A stretch of DNA of 64,000 nt from Halobaculum sp. MBLA0143. Its GTDB lineage: Archaea; Halobacteriota; Halobacteria; Halobacteriales; Haloferacaceae. The notes below the pieces were generated by a model. The model had not been told where the DNA came from. It worked only from the letters and a program-made list of their open reading frames with translations, and searched no databases. Shown here one piece after another: positions 16,733-23,834 of this stretch (position 1 is its first letter; the number at the start of each line of letters is the position of its first letter). Position numbers and translations under genes: made by a program. The stretch covers positions 2,666,001-2,730,000 of the forward strand of contig NZ_JBGKAC010000001.1 in NCBI RefSeq assembly GCF_041361465.1. Reading direction: 5' to 3'.

Positions 16733-17944
16733 TCAGACGAGCACTTCCACGTCGTAGCCGTGTTCTTCGAGTGCAGCCACTAAGGCCGCGCCGTGGTCTT
16801 CGTCGCGGGTCTCCAAGTCTAAGACCACGTCGGCGGCGTTGACCGCGATGTCGCGGGAGGTGCGGTCGTGGCGGATCGCGTAGATGTTCACGTCGTTGGT
16901 AGAGATGAGTTCGATCAGTCCCTCTAGGGCACCCGGTCGGTCCTTCAGCTCCGTTCGGATGCGGAGGTACCGACCCATCTGGACGAGTCCGCGCATCACG
17001 ACCGTGGTGAGCTGGTTGAGGTCGATGTTGCCCCCACACAGCGTCGGGACGATCACCTCGCCGTCGTCGTAGTCGAAGGCGCGTTCGCGGACGGCCGCCA
17101 ACGCCACCGCCCCGGCGCCCTCCACGAGCGTCTTCGACCGTTCCAACAGGAGCGTGAGCGCGAGCGCGATCTCCTCGTCGGAGACGGTGACGACCTCGTC
17201 GACCCGTTCCCGAATCACCGGGAACGTGCGTTCGCCGACCTCCGAGACGGCGATTCCGTCGGCGATCGTGTCGACGCCGGTCGTCGCCGTCCGTCGTCCC
17301 TTCGACAGCGACCGGGCCGCCGAGTCTGCGCCGCTGGCCTGGACACCGACGACACGCACGTCGTCCAGTTCACCCTTCAGCGCCGTGGCGACACCGGAGA
17401 TCAGGCCGCCGCCGCCGATGGGGACGACGACCGTGTCGACGCGCGGGATCGCTTCGGCGATCTCTAGGCCGATCGTGCCCTGACCCGCCATCACGAACTC
17501 GTCGTCGAAAGCGTGGACGTACGTGCGGCTCTCCTCGCGTTCGATCTCGTGGGCACGGGTCTGGGCCGCGTCGTAGTCGGCGCCGTGGAGGACGACCCGA
17601 GCGCCGTAGCTCTTGGTCGCGTCCACCTTCGACACCGGCGCGTACTGTGGCATGACGATCTTCGCGTCCACGCCGGCCCGTTCGGCCGCGAGCGCCACTC
17701 CCTGTGCGTGGTTGCCGGCACTCGCAGTTACCACACCGGCCTCTGTCTCGGCGTCGGTGAGCTGTGCGATCCGGTTGGCCGCGCCACGGATCTTGAACGA
17801 CCCCGTCCGTTGGAGGTTCTCCAGCTTCAGGTGGATCTCGGCGTTCGTCTGTTCCGAGAAGGTGTTGGAGTGTTCCAGCGGGGTCTGCCTGGCAACCTCG
17901 TCGACGGCCTCTCTGGCCGCGTGGACGTCCGAGAGAGTGAGCAC
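16733..17944 (-). CDS. ilvA: Threonine ammonia-lyase
   Basis: The 403-residue PLP enzyme deaminates threonine to 2-oxobutanoate for isoleucine synthesis. The PLP lysine is in GSFKIRGA (residues 48-55), the phosphate-binding loop is IGGGGLISG, and VVTASAGNHAQGVAL is the conserved substrate loop. The C-terminal 75 residues form one ACT-type regulatory domain (ELKDRPGALEGLIELIS), so allosteric control by amino acids is likely. This single-ACT layout is that of the shorter archaeal/bacterial enzyme. It precedes RidA, which would detoxify its enamine/imine product. Confidence 0.94.
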   Translation of the reverse strand: MLTLSDVHAAREAVDEVARQTPLEHSNTFSEQTNAEIHLKLENLQRTGSFKIRGAANRIAQLTDAETEAGVVTASAGNHAQGVALAAERAGVDAKIVMPQYAPVSKVDATKSYGARVVLHGADYDAAQTRAHEIEREESRTYVHAFDDEFVMAGQGTIGLEIAEAIPRVDTVVVPIGGGGLISGVATALKGELDDVRVVGVQASGADSAARSLSKGRRTATTGVDTIADGIAVSEVGERTFPVIRERVDEVVTVSDEEIALALTLLLERSKTLVEGAGAVALAAVRERAFDYDDGEVIVPTLCGGNIDLNQLTTVVMRGLVQMGRYLRIRTELKDRPGALEGLIELISTNDVNIYAIRHDRTSRDIAVNAADVVLDLETRDEDHGAALVAALEEHGYDVEVLV

Positions 17945-18095
17945 ACTTCACCCGACCCGACGGCCGGTGTTAGTGGTTTTCCTCCGGCCGCACGCTCGGG
18001 AGACTGCGTCAGTCTGTTCTATTAGACACCCTCAGTCTGGTCGATCTAAGTTGTTAGCGTCTACTTCCAATACGGATACGCACAACTGTAGAAGT

Positions 18096-18188
18096 ATGCC
18101 AACACGGTTCCCTATCACGGAGGAGGTCCAGTCTGCACTCGAACACGACGACGCCACGGAGCACGGGACGAGCCAGACGAGTGACTGA
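18096..18188 (+). CDS. Possible 30-residue small protein
   Basis: A short frame encodes MPTRFPITEEVQSALEHD followed by a polar tail. It could be a real microprotein or the N-terminal stub of a lost gene. There is no clear promoter. A stem-loop (CCTCACC / GGTGAGG, 18251-18270) lies 60 bp downstream and could be a terminator. Confidence 0.25.
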   Translation: MPTRFPITEEVQSALEHDDATEHGTSQTSD

Positions 18189-18467
18189 CGACGGTCGGGC
18201 CCGCTCCGTTCGACACAGTCGACAGTAGTCGGTTTTCCGGACAGTCACGAACCTCACCGGGGGAGGTGAGGCGTGATCGGGGATACACGCGTGTGACGTG
18301 CACTACATCGACTTGGCCGGAGTTACCTAAACCTCACCCCCGTAGGGTGAAAGTGAAATCGCACGACTGCGACGGGGTAGTCTGATTGTCTGACGGCTGT
18401 GTGCCGTCCGTCGGCGGCCGTAGACTGAGTACCACACTCCGAAGCGGTCTGTCGACTGTCGACACAC

Positions 18468-18866
18468 TCAGGCGCGTGTGATCTCGACTGGTCGACCGGC
18501 GACGTACCGAGCGACTCGCTCGGGGAACTCTCCGTCGCCGGGCCACGTCGCGTCGGCACCGAGTCGGTCGGGGTCGCCGACGTAGACCGCGACAGACTCC
18601 GTCTCGCCGTCGAACTCCTCGACAGTCGGGACAGACACTCGGGTGTAGAGTCCGTCGTCGACACGCTCGTAGGCGTCGAGCGCGGCGTAGCCGTCCGTTC
18701 GGAGGAGTCGTCCACCGACCGACCCACCAGGTGCCAGCGTCGGGTACTCACCTTCGACCGCGTGGAGACCGGTCAACACCGCCGGGCCGACGAACACGAA
18801 CGAGTCGACGACCTCGGCGACCCGGTCCGGCTCCGTCAGCGTCCCGTAGACGAAGACGACAGCCAC
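18468..18866 (-). CDS. Gamma-glutamylcyclotransferase-fold protein (AIG2/GGCT-like)
   Basis: The 132-residue protein starts MAVVFVYGTLTEPDRV, the YGTL substrate-binding motif of the GGCT/AIG2 fold, and has EGEYPTLAPGG and LDAYERVDDGLYTRV, where the catalytic Glu of the family lies. Members cleave gamma-glutamyl amines or cyclise gamma-glutamyl groups; the actual substrate here is unknown. It lies three bases after the universal stress protein gene's stop, probably in the same transcript. Confidence 0.85.
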   Translation of the reverse strand: MAVVFVYGTLTEPDRVAEVVDSFVFVGPAVLTGLHAVEGEYPTLAPGGSVGGRLLRTDGYAALDAYERVDDGLYTRVSVPTVEEFDGETESVAVYVGDPDRLGADATWPGDGEFPERVARYVAGRPVEITRA

Positions 18867-18869
18867 GGC

Positions 18870-19307
18870 TCAGTCGTCCCTGACGACCGTGACGGGAATA
18901 TCCGTCCGGCCGACGAGCCCCTTGGCCACGCTACCGAGGACCCGCTCGTAACGGTCCGACAGCCCGCGGTGGCCGACCACGATCCCGTCGTACGACTCCT
19001 CGGCCGCCAGTGCCGGAATCTCTTCCGTCGGCTCACCGTACAGGAGGTGGGTGTCGGCCACGTCGACGCCGCGGTCCGTGACGCGCCGTTCCCCCTCGGT
19101 CAGCAGTCGCTCGCCGCGCTCCTCGGCGTCGGCGACGCTCTGGACCAGTCGATCCCCGTCCCGTCGTGATCCGCCCTCGGCGGAGACGGTCGGGTTCACT
19201 GCGTGGACCAGCGAGACGCTCCCGCCCGTTCGCTCGACGAGTCGGCAGGCGTGATCCACGGCCGCCTCGCTCGCGTCGGATCCGTCCGTTGCCACGAGGT
19301 ATCGCAT
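18870..19307 (-). CDS. Universal stress protein (UspA family)
   Basis: The 145-residue protein has the UspA layout, beginning MRYLVATDGSDASEAAVDHA and ending with the ATP-binding pattern GHRGLSDRYERVLGSVAKGL (G-x2-G-x9-GS). It is therefore likely of the ATP-binding class. A single domain of normal length is present. Haloarchaea encode many of these, and specific roles cannot be told from sequence. It is followed by the GGCT-like gene after three bases. Confidence 0.92.
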   Translation of the reverse strand: MRYLVATDGSDASEAAVDHACRLVERTGGSVSLVHAVNPTVSAEGGSRRDGDRLVQSVADAEERGERLLTEGERRVTDRGVDVADTHLLYGEPTEEIPALAAEESYDGIVVGHRGLSDRYERVLGSVAKGLVGRTDIPVTVVRDD

Positions 19308-19373
19308 ACCTCGACGTAGGCGGGCCAGACTGATAGCTTCTCCCGTCGCTGCGGAGTCGGTAGAACACTCCCA

Positions 19374-19985
19374 CTACCGGAGGTCGCCGACCAACGACTC
19401 CGGGAGCCGGCGGGCGATTCCCGGGGGGAGCCACCGCATCAGGCTCTCGCCGCCGTCGACCAGCGTCCGCCGGCCGACCGTGTAGACGACGGAGACGACG
19501 AGCAGTCCGAGGACGGCCAGTCGCCCGGTCGGTCCCAAGAGGGCGTACGCCGGCAGCGCGAGCGCGAGTCCGAGGAAGGCGTCTTCGGGGGCGCCGTCGT
19601 AGCGGACGACCCGTCGCGGGCGGTGCCACCGGCCTCGGAGGTGTTCGTACACCCCGCGGTCGGAGCTGGGCTCCCACGGGCGCAGAGAGAGCCCGCCGCC
19701 GAAGGCGTCGCTGACGGCGTGGAGGGCGAACGCGACGAGGAACGCCGCGAGCGCGACCGTCGCGGTCGTCGGGACGGCCCAGGCGAGCCCGGTCGCCAAC
19801 GCCGCCGCGCCCGTCCCGTACGCCGGGAAGTGGAGGGTGCGGCGGTGCGCGCCGAGGAGGTCGAAGTCCGGGGTGAGCCCCCCGAGCGCGGCCGCGATCA
19901 CGACCGGCGCGGCCTCGACCGGCGCGACCGCGACCGCCGCGAGTCCCACCAGCACGCCCGCGAGGACGTGTGTCGTCGCCATCAT
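19374..19985 (-). CDS. YdjM/LexA-regulated-type membrane metal-dependent hydrolase
   Basis: The 203-residue membrane protein starts MMATTHVLAGVLVGLAAV and has GGLTPDFDLLGAHRRTLHFP and HAVSDAFGGGLSLRPWEP. These are the His/Asp motifs of the YdjM (DUF457) membrane-bound metal-dependent hydrolase family. Five or so membrane helices are predicted. An ATG at 19982 is an alternative start. The substrate is unknown. Confidence 0.82.
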   Translation of the reverse strand: MMATTHVLAGVLVGLAAVAVAPVEAAPVVIAAALGGLTPDFDLLGAHRRTLHFPAYGTGAAALATGLAWAVPTTATVALAAFLVAFALHAVSDAFGGGLSLRPWEPSSDRGVYEHLRGRWHRPRRVVRYDGAPEDAFLGLALALPAYALLGPTGRLAVLGLLVVSVVYTVGRRTLVDGGESLMRWLPPGIARRLPESLVGDLR

Positions 19986-20098
19986 CGATCTGTAGTAGTG
20001 GTGGCTGTCGGATAACGTTCCCGGGAAGCGTGGTAGCGGGTGGCTCGGGGTCGTGGGGACGAAACGCTTTAACGGCTGCTGGGTGGAGTGTTGTCTGC

Positions 20099-20169
20099 GG
20101 GACCGTGGGTTAGTGGTATACTCCGGGCCTTGGGTGCCCGTGACCCCGGTTCGAATCCGGGCGGTCCCA
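20099..20169 (+). tRNA. tRNA-Pro(TGG)
   Basis: The gene folds as a cloverleaf with acceptor stem GGGACCG/CGGTCCC and discriminator A. The anticodon arm CGGGC-CTTGGGT-GCCCG has anticodon TGG, and the T-arm is CCGGTTCGAATCCGG. No intron is present. A TATA-like GCTTTAA is about 30 bp upstream. Its 3' end is repeated downstream at 20255-20280, the mark of an integration site. Confidence 0.93.
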
Positions 20170-20173
20170 CTCT
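20148..20173 (+). repeat. att-like direct repeat, copy 1 (3' end of tRNA-Pro)
   Basis: These 26 bp cover the 3' half of the T-arm, the acceptor stem and four bases beyond (ending CACTCT). They recur exactly at 20255-20280. Integrases that target tRNA genes leave such duplications. Confidence 0.8.
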
Positions 20174-20254
20174 GCGACGAACGAAGTGAGGAGCAGATGG
20201 ACCGTCCGGATTCGGAGCAGGGAACGAAGCGAACGGAGTGAGCGGAGTGACCGT

Positions 20255-20280
20255 GGTTCGAATCCGGGCGGTCCCACTCT
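20255..20280 (+). repeat. att-like direct repeat, copy 2 (displaced tRNA 3' end)
   Basis: This is an exact 26-bp copy of 20148-20173 without the rest of a tRNA. The 81 bp between the copies are GC-rich and contain GAACGAAGCGAACGGAGTGAG-like strings. Immediately after this copy the sequence becomes AT-rich and the cassette at 20350-23132 begins. No integrase gene is present in the window. Confidence 0.8.
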
Positions 20281-20349
20281 ATATACGAGTTCTTAGGAAT
20301 TTTATAAAATCAATAGTTAAAAGTTTCGTACCAGTTTAAATTGCCAGAG

Positions 20350-21477
20350 CTATTTATAATCGTCCAAGCTGGGGTTGCCTGGATCGGAAGGAGAGAATTC
20401 ACGTCGTGCCTTATCATACGCTATCTCTGCCTTCTTCATTGGAATCTTACTTTTAACTACTTTTTTGTTTATCATATCACTTATTGGACCAGGCCCATCT
20501 CCCTGGTACATTATCCGATAGCTTTTGTTTGACTTTAGTTTCGAGTCTTGGTCTGCAATAACCCCAAGATTCACACCTTTTTCCAGATGTTCCTTAGCTC
20601 TGTCCTTCAGCTTCTCTTTCTTTATTCCTTTTGATCCCCCAACCTCACACAGCGATACAAATTCGCTTATAAACTGAGCCTTGTCGAATTCTTTTGGTTC
20701 CTCTTGACCAGTCGACAAATTATTATACATAATAGATATTAGTATTTCTTTCAACACTACACGAGAGGAGGTGAAGAGAGAGACTACTATATCGTTGTTT
20801 TTTGCATTTCTATAATCAATTCCTGAGTTTAGAATAGACCTCAGTCTACTATCACCGACTTTGCCGTCTTCAATTTTAACTTGAGTCATTGCGCTAGTGC
20901 TGTCGGAGGGCTTGTAGTCATCATCAACGGACCAGACGGAGTAGTTACTGACATTAATCGCCCTTACAACCGGTGAAAGATCGATGTCTGCAATATCTTC
21001 TTTCGGTAGAACTGTCGCGTATTGGACTTCCGCCACAGATTTTGACTGGTGCCCCAACTGCTTTTTTATTTTATTTTTATTTTCTTCAAAGAGATTTTTT
21101 ACTCTATTTATTTCTATCGCCCAATTTTCGTAGTTATCTGTGTTCGGCTTACAAAAGACAAAGCAAAGATTTATATACCTTTTTGCAGAAACGACAAGTA
21201 AGTCCGCTTTATTATTTTTCACTTCGTGAAGAGGGTTAGTAAAAGCCGCTTCATACGGTCTAGTATCGTTATTAGAGGGGATGAAAGCATCTTTAATAGC
21301 TGAAAATACCTCATGCTTTGGACCCTTAGCCCGGACCTCTGATCTTACAACCTTTCTGACTGACTCATCCGGCGTATTTTTGTACATTTTTTCATACAGC
21401 TCACAGAAGCTCTCCCAGTCAGATGGGCTCAGTTTCTTCTCTTTATTGTCGCAGTCGACTTTTTGGACAGATATCAT
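20350..21477 (-). CDS. Unknown island protein C (375 aa)
   Basis: I do not recognise this 375-residue protein. It is Lys-rich and not strongly acidic, unlike normal haloarchaeal proteins. Residues 80-125 (HEVKNNKADLLVVSAK then LCFVFCKP) loosely recall a PD-(D/E)XK nuclease core, but the E-x-K position reads F-C-K, so this is a weak hint only. A C-terminal segment (about residues 270-330, EKLKDRAKEHLEKGVNLGVI) could be a winged helix. Its ATG overlaps the stop of the upstream gene by one base (TGATG), so the two products are probably made in fixed ratio and may work together. Confidence 0.75.
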   Translation of the reverse strand: MISVQKVDCDNKEKKLSPSDWESFCELYEKMYKNTPDESVRKVVRSEVRAKGPKHEVFSAIKDAFIPSNNDTRPYEAAFTNPLHEVKNNKADLLVVSAKRYINLCFVFCKPNTDNYENWAIEINRVKNLFEENKNKIKKQLGHQSKSVAEVQYATVLPKEDIADIDLSPVVRAINVSNYSVWSVDDDYKPSDSTSAMTQVKIEDGKVGDSRLRSILNSGIDYRNAKNNDIVVSLFTSSRVVLKEILISIMYNNLSTGQEEPKEFDKAQFISEFVSLCEVGGSKGIKKEKLKDRAKEHLEKGVNLGVIADQDSKLKSNKSYRIMYQGDGPGPISDMINKKVVKSKIPMKKAEIAYDKARREFSPSDPGNPSLDDYK

Positions 21478-22577
21478 CAGACCACCTCCGGACTACAGTC
21501 TGAATCAAAATGATCTTGTACAAGATTATACGTTCGTATTTGTGGATCAATATCATTTCCATCTATAGGGAATATCCGTATTCTTCCGCCGCTCCCAATC
21601 ATCTCTGTTCTCCCGTATGATATTTTGTCCACAACTTCTGCCTCAAAGCTGTGTGTATTTGTTCTGTATTCGGATAGGTCAAATTCCCACTTTTCGTCTT
21701 CTACTCTGCTTTTAAATTCGTTTAGGTCACGATCTCCGATTTCGTTGTTTAATTTCACCGCCCATGGCTCACTAGCAGATACTTTCGTTTCTTCAAACAC
21801 TCTACTACTCGATTGACCAGTACCTCCGGAGTTGATCACGCTTTTAACTTGCTGCTTTCTCTTTTTTTCTGATTCCAAGAGTTCCCAAATCTCGCCGACT
21901 GGTCCATCCATATGTGTGAAAACACCTTCAGACTTAACCCCGAATTTAAAGTGACCAGGGCGGCTAAATCTGATATTAGTTGGGCCAACCCCGTACTTTC
22001 CTCTCATTTCTTTGTACGACTCCTTTCCATCATCACCCCAGTAGGAGATAGTCCGGCTGATATCTGCCCGCCTCTGAGACTCTTGCCCTGAGTGTTGTGT
22101 GTACTTAGCAGTAAAGAAGGGTATAACGAGCCCAGAGTACTTGCGAGACATCTGAAGGCGTAGCTTGTCCATTTGCTCCATTGACATCCAGAATCGACCC
22201 AATTGTCTATCAGATCTTAGGAACCTCTCAATGGTTGGAGGCATTTCATCAGTGATATTAGCAGTGGTTAAAAACACAGGGAAGTGATCATCATAATAAA
22301 CATAGTATGGGATCGTTTTCCCTGCAGTGTTTGCGACCATCAGGCGCAAGTCATCATTGGACCAAAGTATTTCAAACTGCGAGTCTAGCGAATTAAAGAA
22401 CTGCGATCTGCCGCCGTAGTTATTAATCGACGCGACAATATTAGTGTTTCCGTTAAAGCTGTCAAGTGCTGAAACATCATCAATGTACGAAAAGAAGTCT
22501 CTAGCAGAGGAGAATCCTCTGTTTTTTGCCTCAATGAAATCAAGCTCGCTCATATTGTTCTGGGTATCCTCAACCAT
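21477..22577 (-). CDS. Unknown island protein B (366 aa)
   Basis: This 366-residue soluble protein has no motif I can assign. It contains many aromatic residues (RDFFSYIDDV, IPYYVYYDDHFPVF, RFSRPGHFKFGV) and no predicted membrane segment or signal. The start at 22577 lies 33 bases after the stop of the upstream membrane-protein gene and its stop overlaps the next start by one base. An ATG at 22553 (MSELDF) is an alternative. Genes of this kind in a tRNA-associated cassette are often defence or element-maintenance functions, but that is inference. Confidence 0.75.
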   Translation of the reverse strand: MVEDTQNNMSELDFIEAKNRGFSSARDFFSYIDDVSALDSFNGNTNIVASINNYGGRSQFFNSLDSQFEILWSNDDLRLMVANTAGKTIPYYVYYDDHFPVFLTTANITDEMPPTIERFLRSDRQLGRFWMSMEQMDKLRLQMSRKYSGLVIPFFTAKYTQHSGQESQRRADISRTISYWGDDGKESYKEMRGKYGVGPTNIRFSRPGHFKFGVKSEGVFTHMDGPVGEIWELLESEKKRKQQVKSVINSGGTGQSSSRVFEETKVSASEPWAVKLNNEIGDRDLNEFKSRVEDEKWEFDLSEYRTNTHSFEAEVVDKISYGRTEMIGSGGRIRIFPIDGNDIDPQIRTYNLVQDHFDSDCSPEVV

Positions 22578-22610
22578 GCTCTGGTAGTCCTCGCTGCAAC
22601 TTAACGTCTG

Positions 22611-23132
22611 CTATTCAACGTATTCTTCAACCCAGCCGTCGCCAAATAAGCCTTGCCTTTCGTCTTCCAGGGACCCAATGCGATCGTATAGATCCTCTTG
22701 ATCTGCTTTCGGTACCTCCTCACCCTCCCTAACTCGCTTTATTATAGCCTTATATCTTAGCAATTCTGTGTAGAATGAAATCACCCGTTCAACATTAGAC
22801 ATCATCCCTATTTTGTCTGTATTACTTTCATATATGTTTGTTGGCATTGACTGCGGCGGCGGAAGTTCCGATGGTTCAAGATCAGTATCGGTGGGAGATC
22901 TGTCTCTCTCTTCCATCATACTCTTGCACCTTTTTACCCCTTCCATTTGTGCGATTTCCGATTTTATTCCTTTTTCTATTCTATACTTTTTTAGTCTGTA
23001 TCTTGCGTAGACTGCAATGCCACCGGCGGCCAAGGTCGCAAGTACCGTAAGTACATCAATAATACTGCCGGAGGGACCGGTCGTAGCTGCTTCGGTTGGC
23101 ACTGTCGTTGGTATTGGTGATCTCCCTGGCAT
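22611..23132 (-). CDS. Unknown island protein A with one membrane helix (173 aa)
   Basis: The 173-residue protein has a short Thr/Pro-rich N-terminus, one hydrophobic helix (about residues 23-44, IIDVLTVLATLAAGGIAVYA), then a basic stretch RYRLKKYRIEKGIKSE and a long charged region. This predicts a single-pass protein with the N-terminus outside and about 125 residues in the cytoplasm. The C-terminal part (about residues 110-170) is probably helical. It is the first clear gene of the cassette, 33 bases before gene B, and might anchor the two soluble partners at the membrane. Confidence 0.7.
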   Translation of the reverse strand: MPGRSPIPTTVPTEAATTGPSGSIIDVLTVLATLAAGGIAVYARYRLKKYRIEKGIKSEIAQMEGVKRCKSMMEERDRSPTDTDLEPSELPPPQSMPTNIYESNTDKIGMMSNVERVISFYTELLRYKAIIKRVREGEEVPKADQEDLYDRIGSLEDERQGLFGDGWVEEYVE

Positions 23133-23150
23133 TGTACGATTTGTTTCGGT

Positions 23151-23303
23151 CTAGGGTCTGAACTGTTTCTGGTATTTGTCTTGCGGCTCCAAGGTTAGTT
23201 TGTAGGAATACGCAGTTCTTTGGCACACCAGTGTACCAACTGTTACACTCATGCAGTTCGGACTCTCATTCTCACAGGTCTTTTTATGATCCGTAGTATC
23301 CAA
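23151..23303 (-). CDS. Possible small Cys-containing protein before the cassette
   Basis: A frame opening at TTG 23303 encodes about 50 residues with three Cys (KKTCENESPNCMSV, LVCQRT) and stops 18 bases before gene A. An internal ATG would give 33 residues. It may be the first gene of the cassette, or merely open frame continuing out of the VapC remnant. There is no clear promoter. Confidence 0.22.
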   Translation of the reverse strand: MDTTDHKKTCENESPNCMSVTVGTLVCQRTAYSYKLTLEPQDKYQKQFRP

Positions 23304-23437
23304 GCCGATGAACAGCTCAACAGCGACTATCGTCAGTGTCCTCAGCGGTCTTAGACCCTCCCAAACTCTTTGCCGGTCTCGAACACAGCGCAGTCGCTGT
23401 CAACTAAATCGAACACGTACGAGGTGTCGACGATCAT
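23290..23437 (-). pseudogene. vapC: VapC toxin remnant (PIN domain), frameshifted and truncated
   Basis: The ATG at 23437 overlaps the antitoxin stop by four bases (ATGA), the usual VapBC arrangement. The frame encodes MIVDTSYVFDLVDSD, with the first catalytic Asp of PIN ribonucleases, but stops at 23351 after 28 residues. In another frame the next bases encode TLTIVAVELFIGLD, which looks like the PIN strand with the second acidic residue. After this the homology ends where the AT-rich island begins. The toxin therefore lacks most of its active site and should be inactive. Confidence 0.7.
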
Positions 23438-23709
23438 CCGTCACTCCGAGCGCGGTCGCGGAGTTCGTCGACGCGCTCTCGGTTCTGCTCACTCGCACCG
23501 TCGATCGCTTCCCGGAGTTCGTCCGTGCCGCGGTCGGCGCGCTCGCCGTAGAGGTCGAGGATGCTCCCAGCGTCAAGATCGAGAGAGTCCCCGTCGCCGA
23601 GGAGCCGGTCGACAGTCTCCGAGAACGACTCGTCGTCGCGGCGTTCGGCCGCCAACCGCTCGTACACGTCGTCGTCGAGCTGGATCGCTCTGGAGTTCGT
23701 CGTCACGTC
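23434..23709 (-). CDS. vapB: VapB-family antitoxin
   Basis: The 91-residue protein begins VTTNSRAIQLDDDVYERLAAER and continues with RDDESFSETVDRLL, the N-terminal DNA-binding pattern of archaeal VapB (DUF217) antitoxins. A charged C-terminal tail that would wrap the toxin follows. The GTG at 23709 is preferred; an ATG eight codons upstream is possible. Its toxin partner is broken, so the gene may persist as an orphan regulator or protect against related toxins elsewhere. Confidence 0.75.
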   Translation of the reverse strand, partial: DVTTNSRAIQLDDDVYERLAAERRDDESFSETVDRLLGDGDSLDLDAGSILDLYGERADRGTDELREAIDGASEQNRERVDELRDRARSDG

Positions 23710-23834
23710 CGAAGGGAGGATACCGAGCCGCAAGAGCGTTCGGGCCAGCGACTCTCTCGCGCCTCGGAGAGCCTCGTCGGCCCACCCCGTTTCGACCCGT
23801 TCCTTTTAGCCCGACGCGCACCAGAGTGTGTACG

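Larger units (their letters stand above)
20281..23300. mobile_element. AT-rich genomic island at tRNA-Pro, no integrase seen
   Basis: The segment starts exactly at the second tRNA-Pro 3' repeat and ends within a broken VapC gene. Its base and codon use (TTT, AAA, ATA, AGA common) differ sharply from both flanks. It holds three minus-strand genes in one probable transcript and possibly a fourth short frame at 23151-23303. I found no copy of the 26-bp repeat at the right end and no recombinase, so it is either a remnant or was brought in by functions supplied elsewhere. Confidence 0.65.

Noticed and set aside
20174-20254. A complete integrative element between the two tRNA repeats
   Set aside because: Only 81 bp lie between the copies, with no gene; it can be at most a scar.
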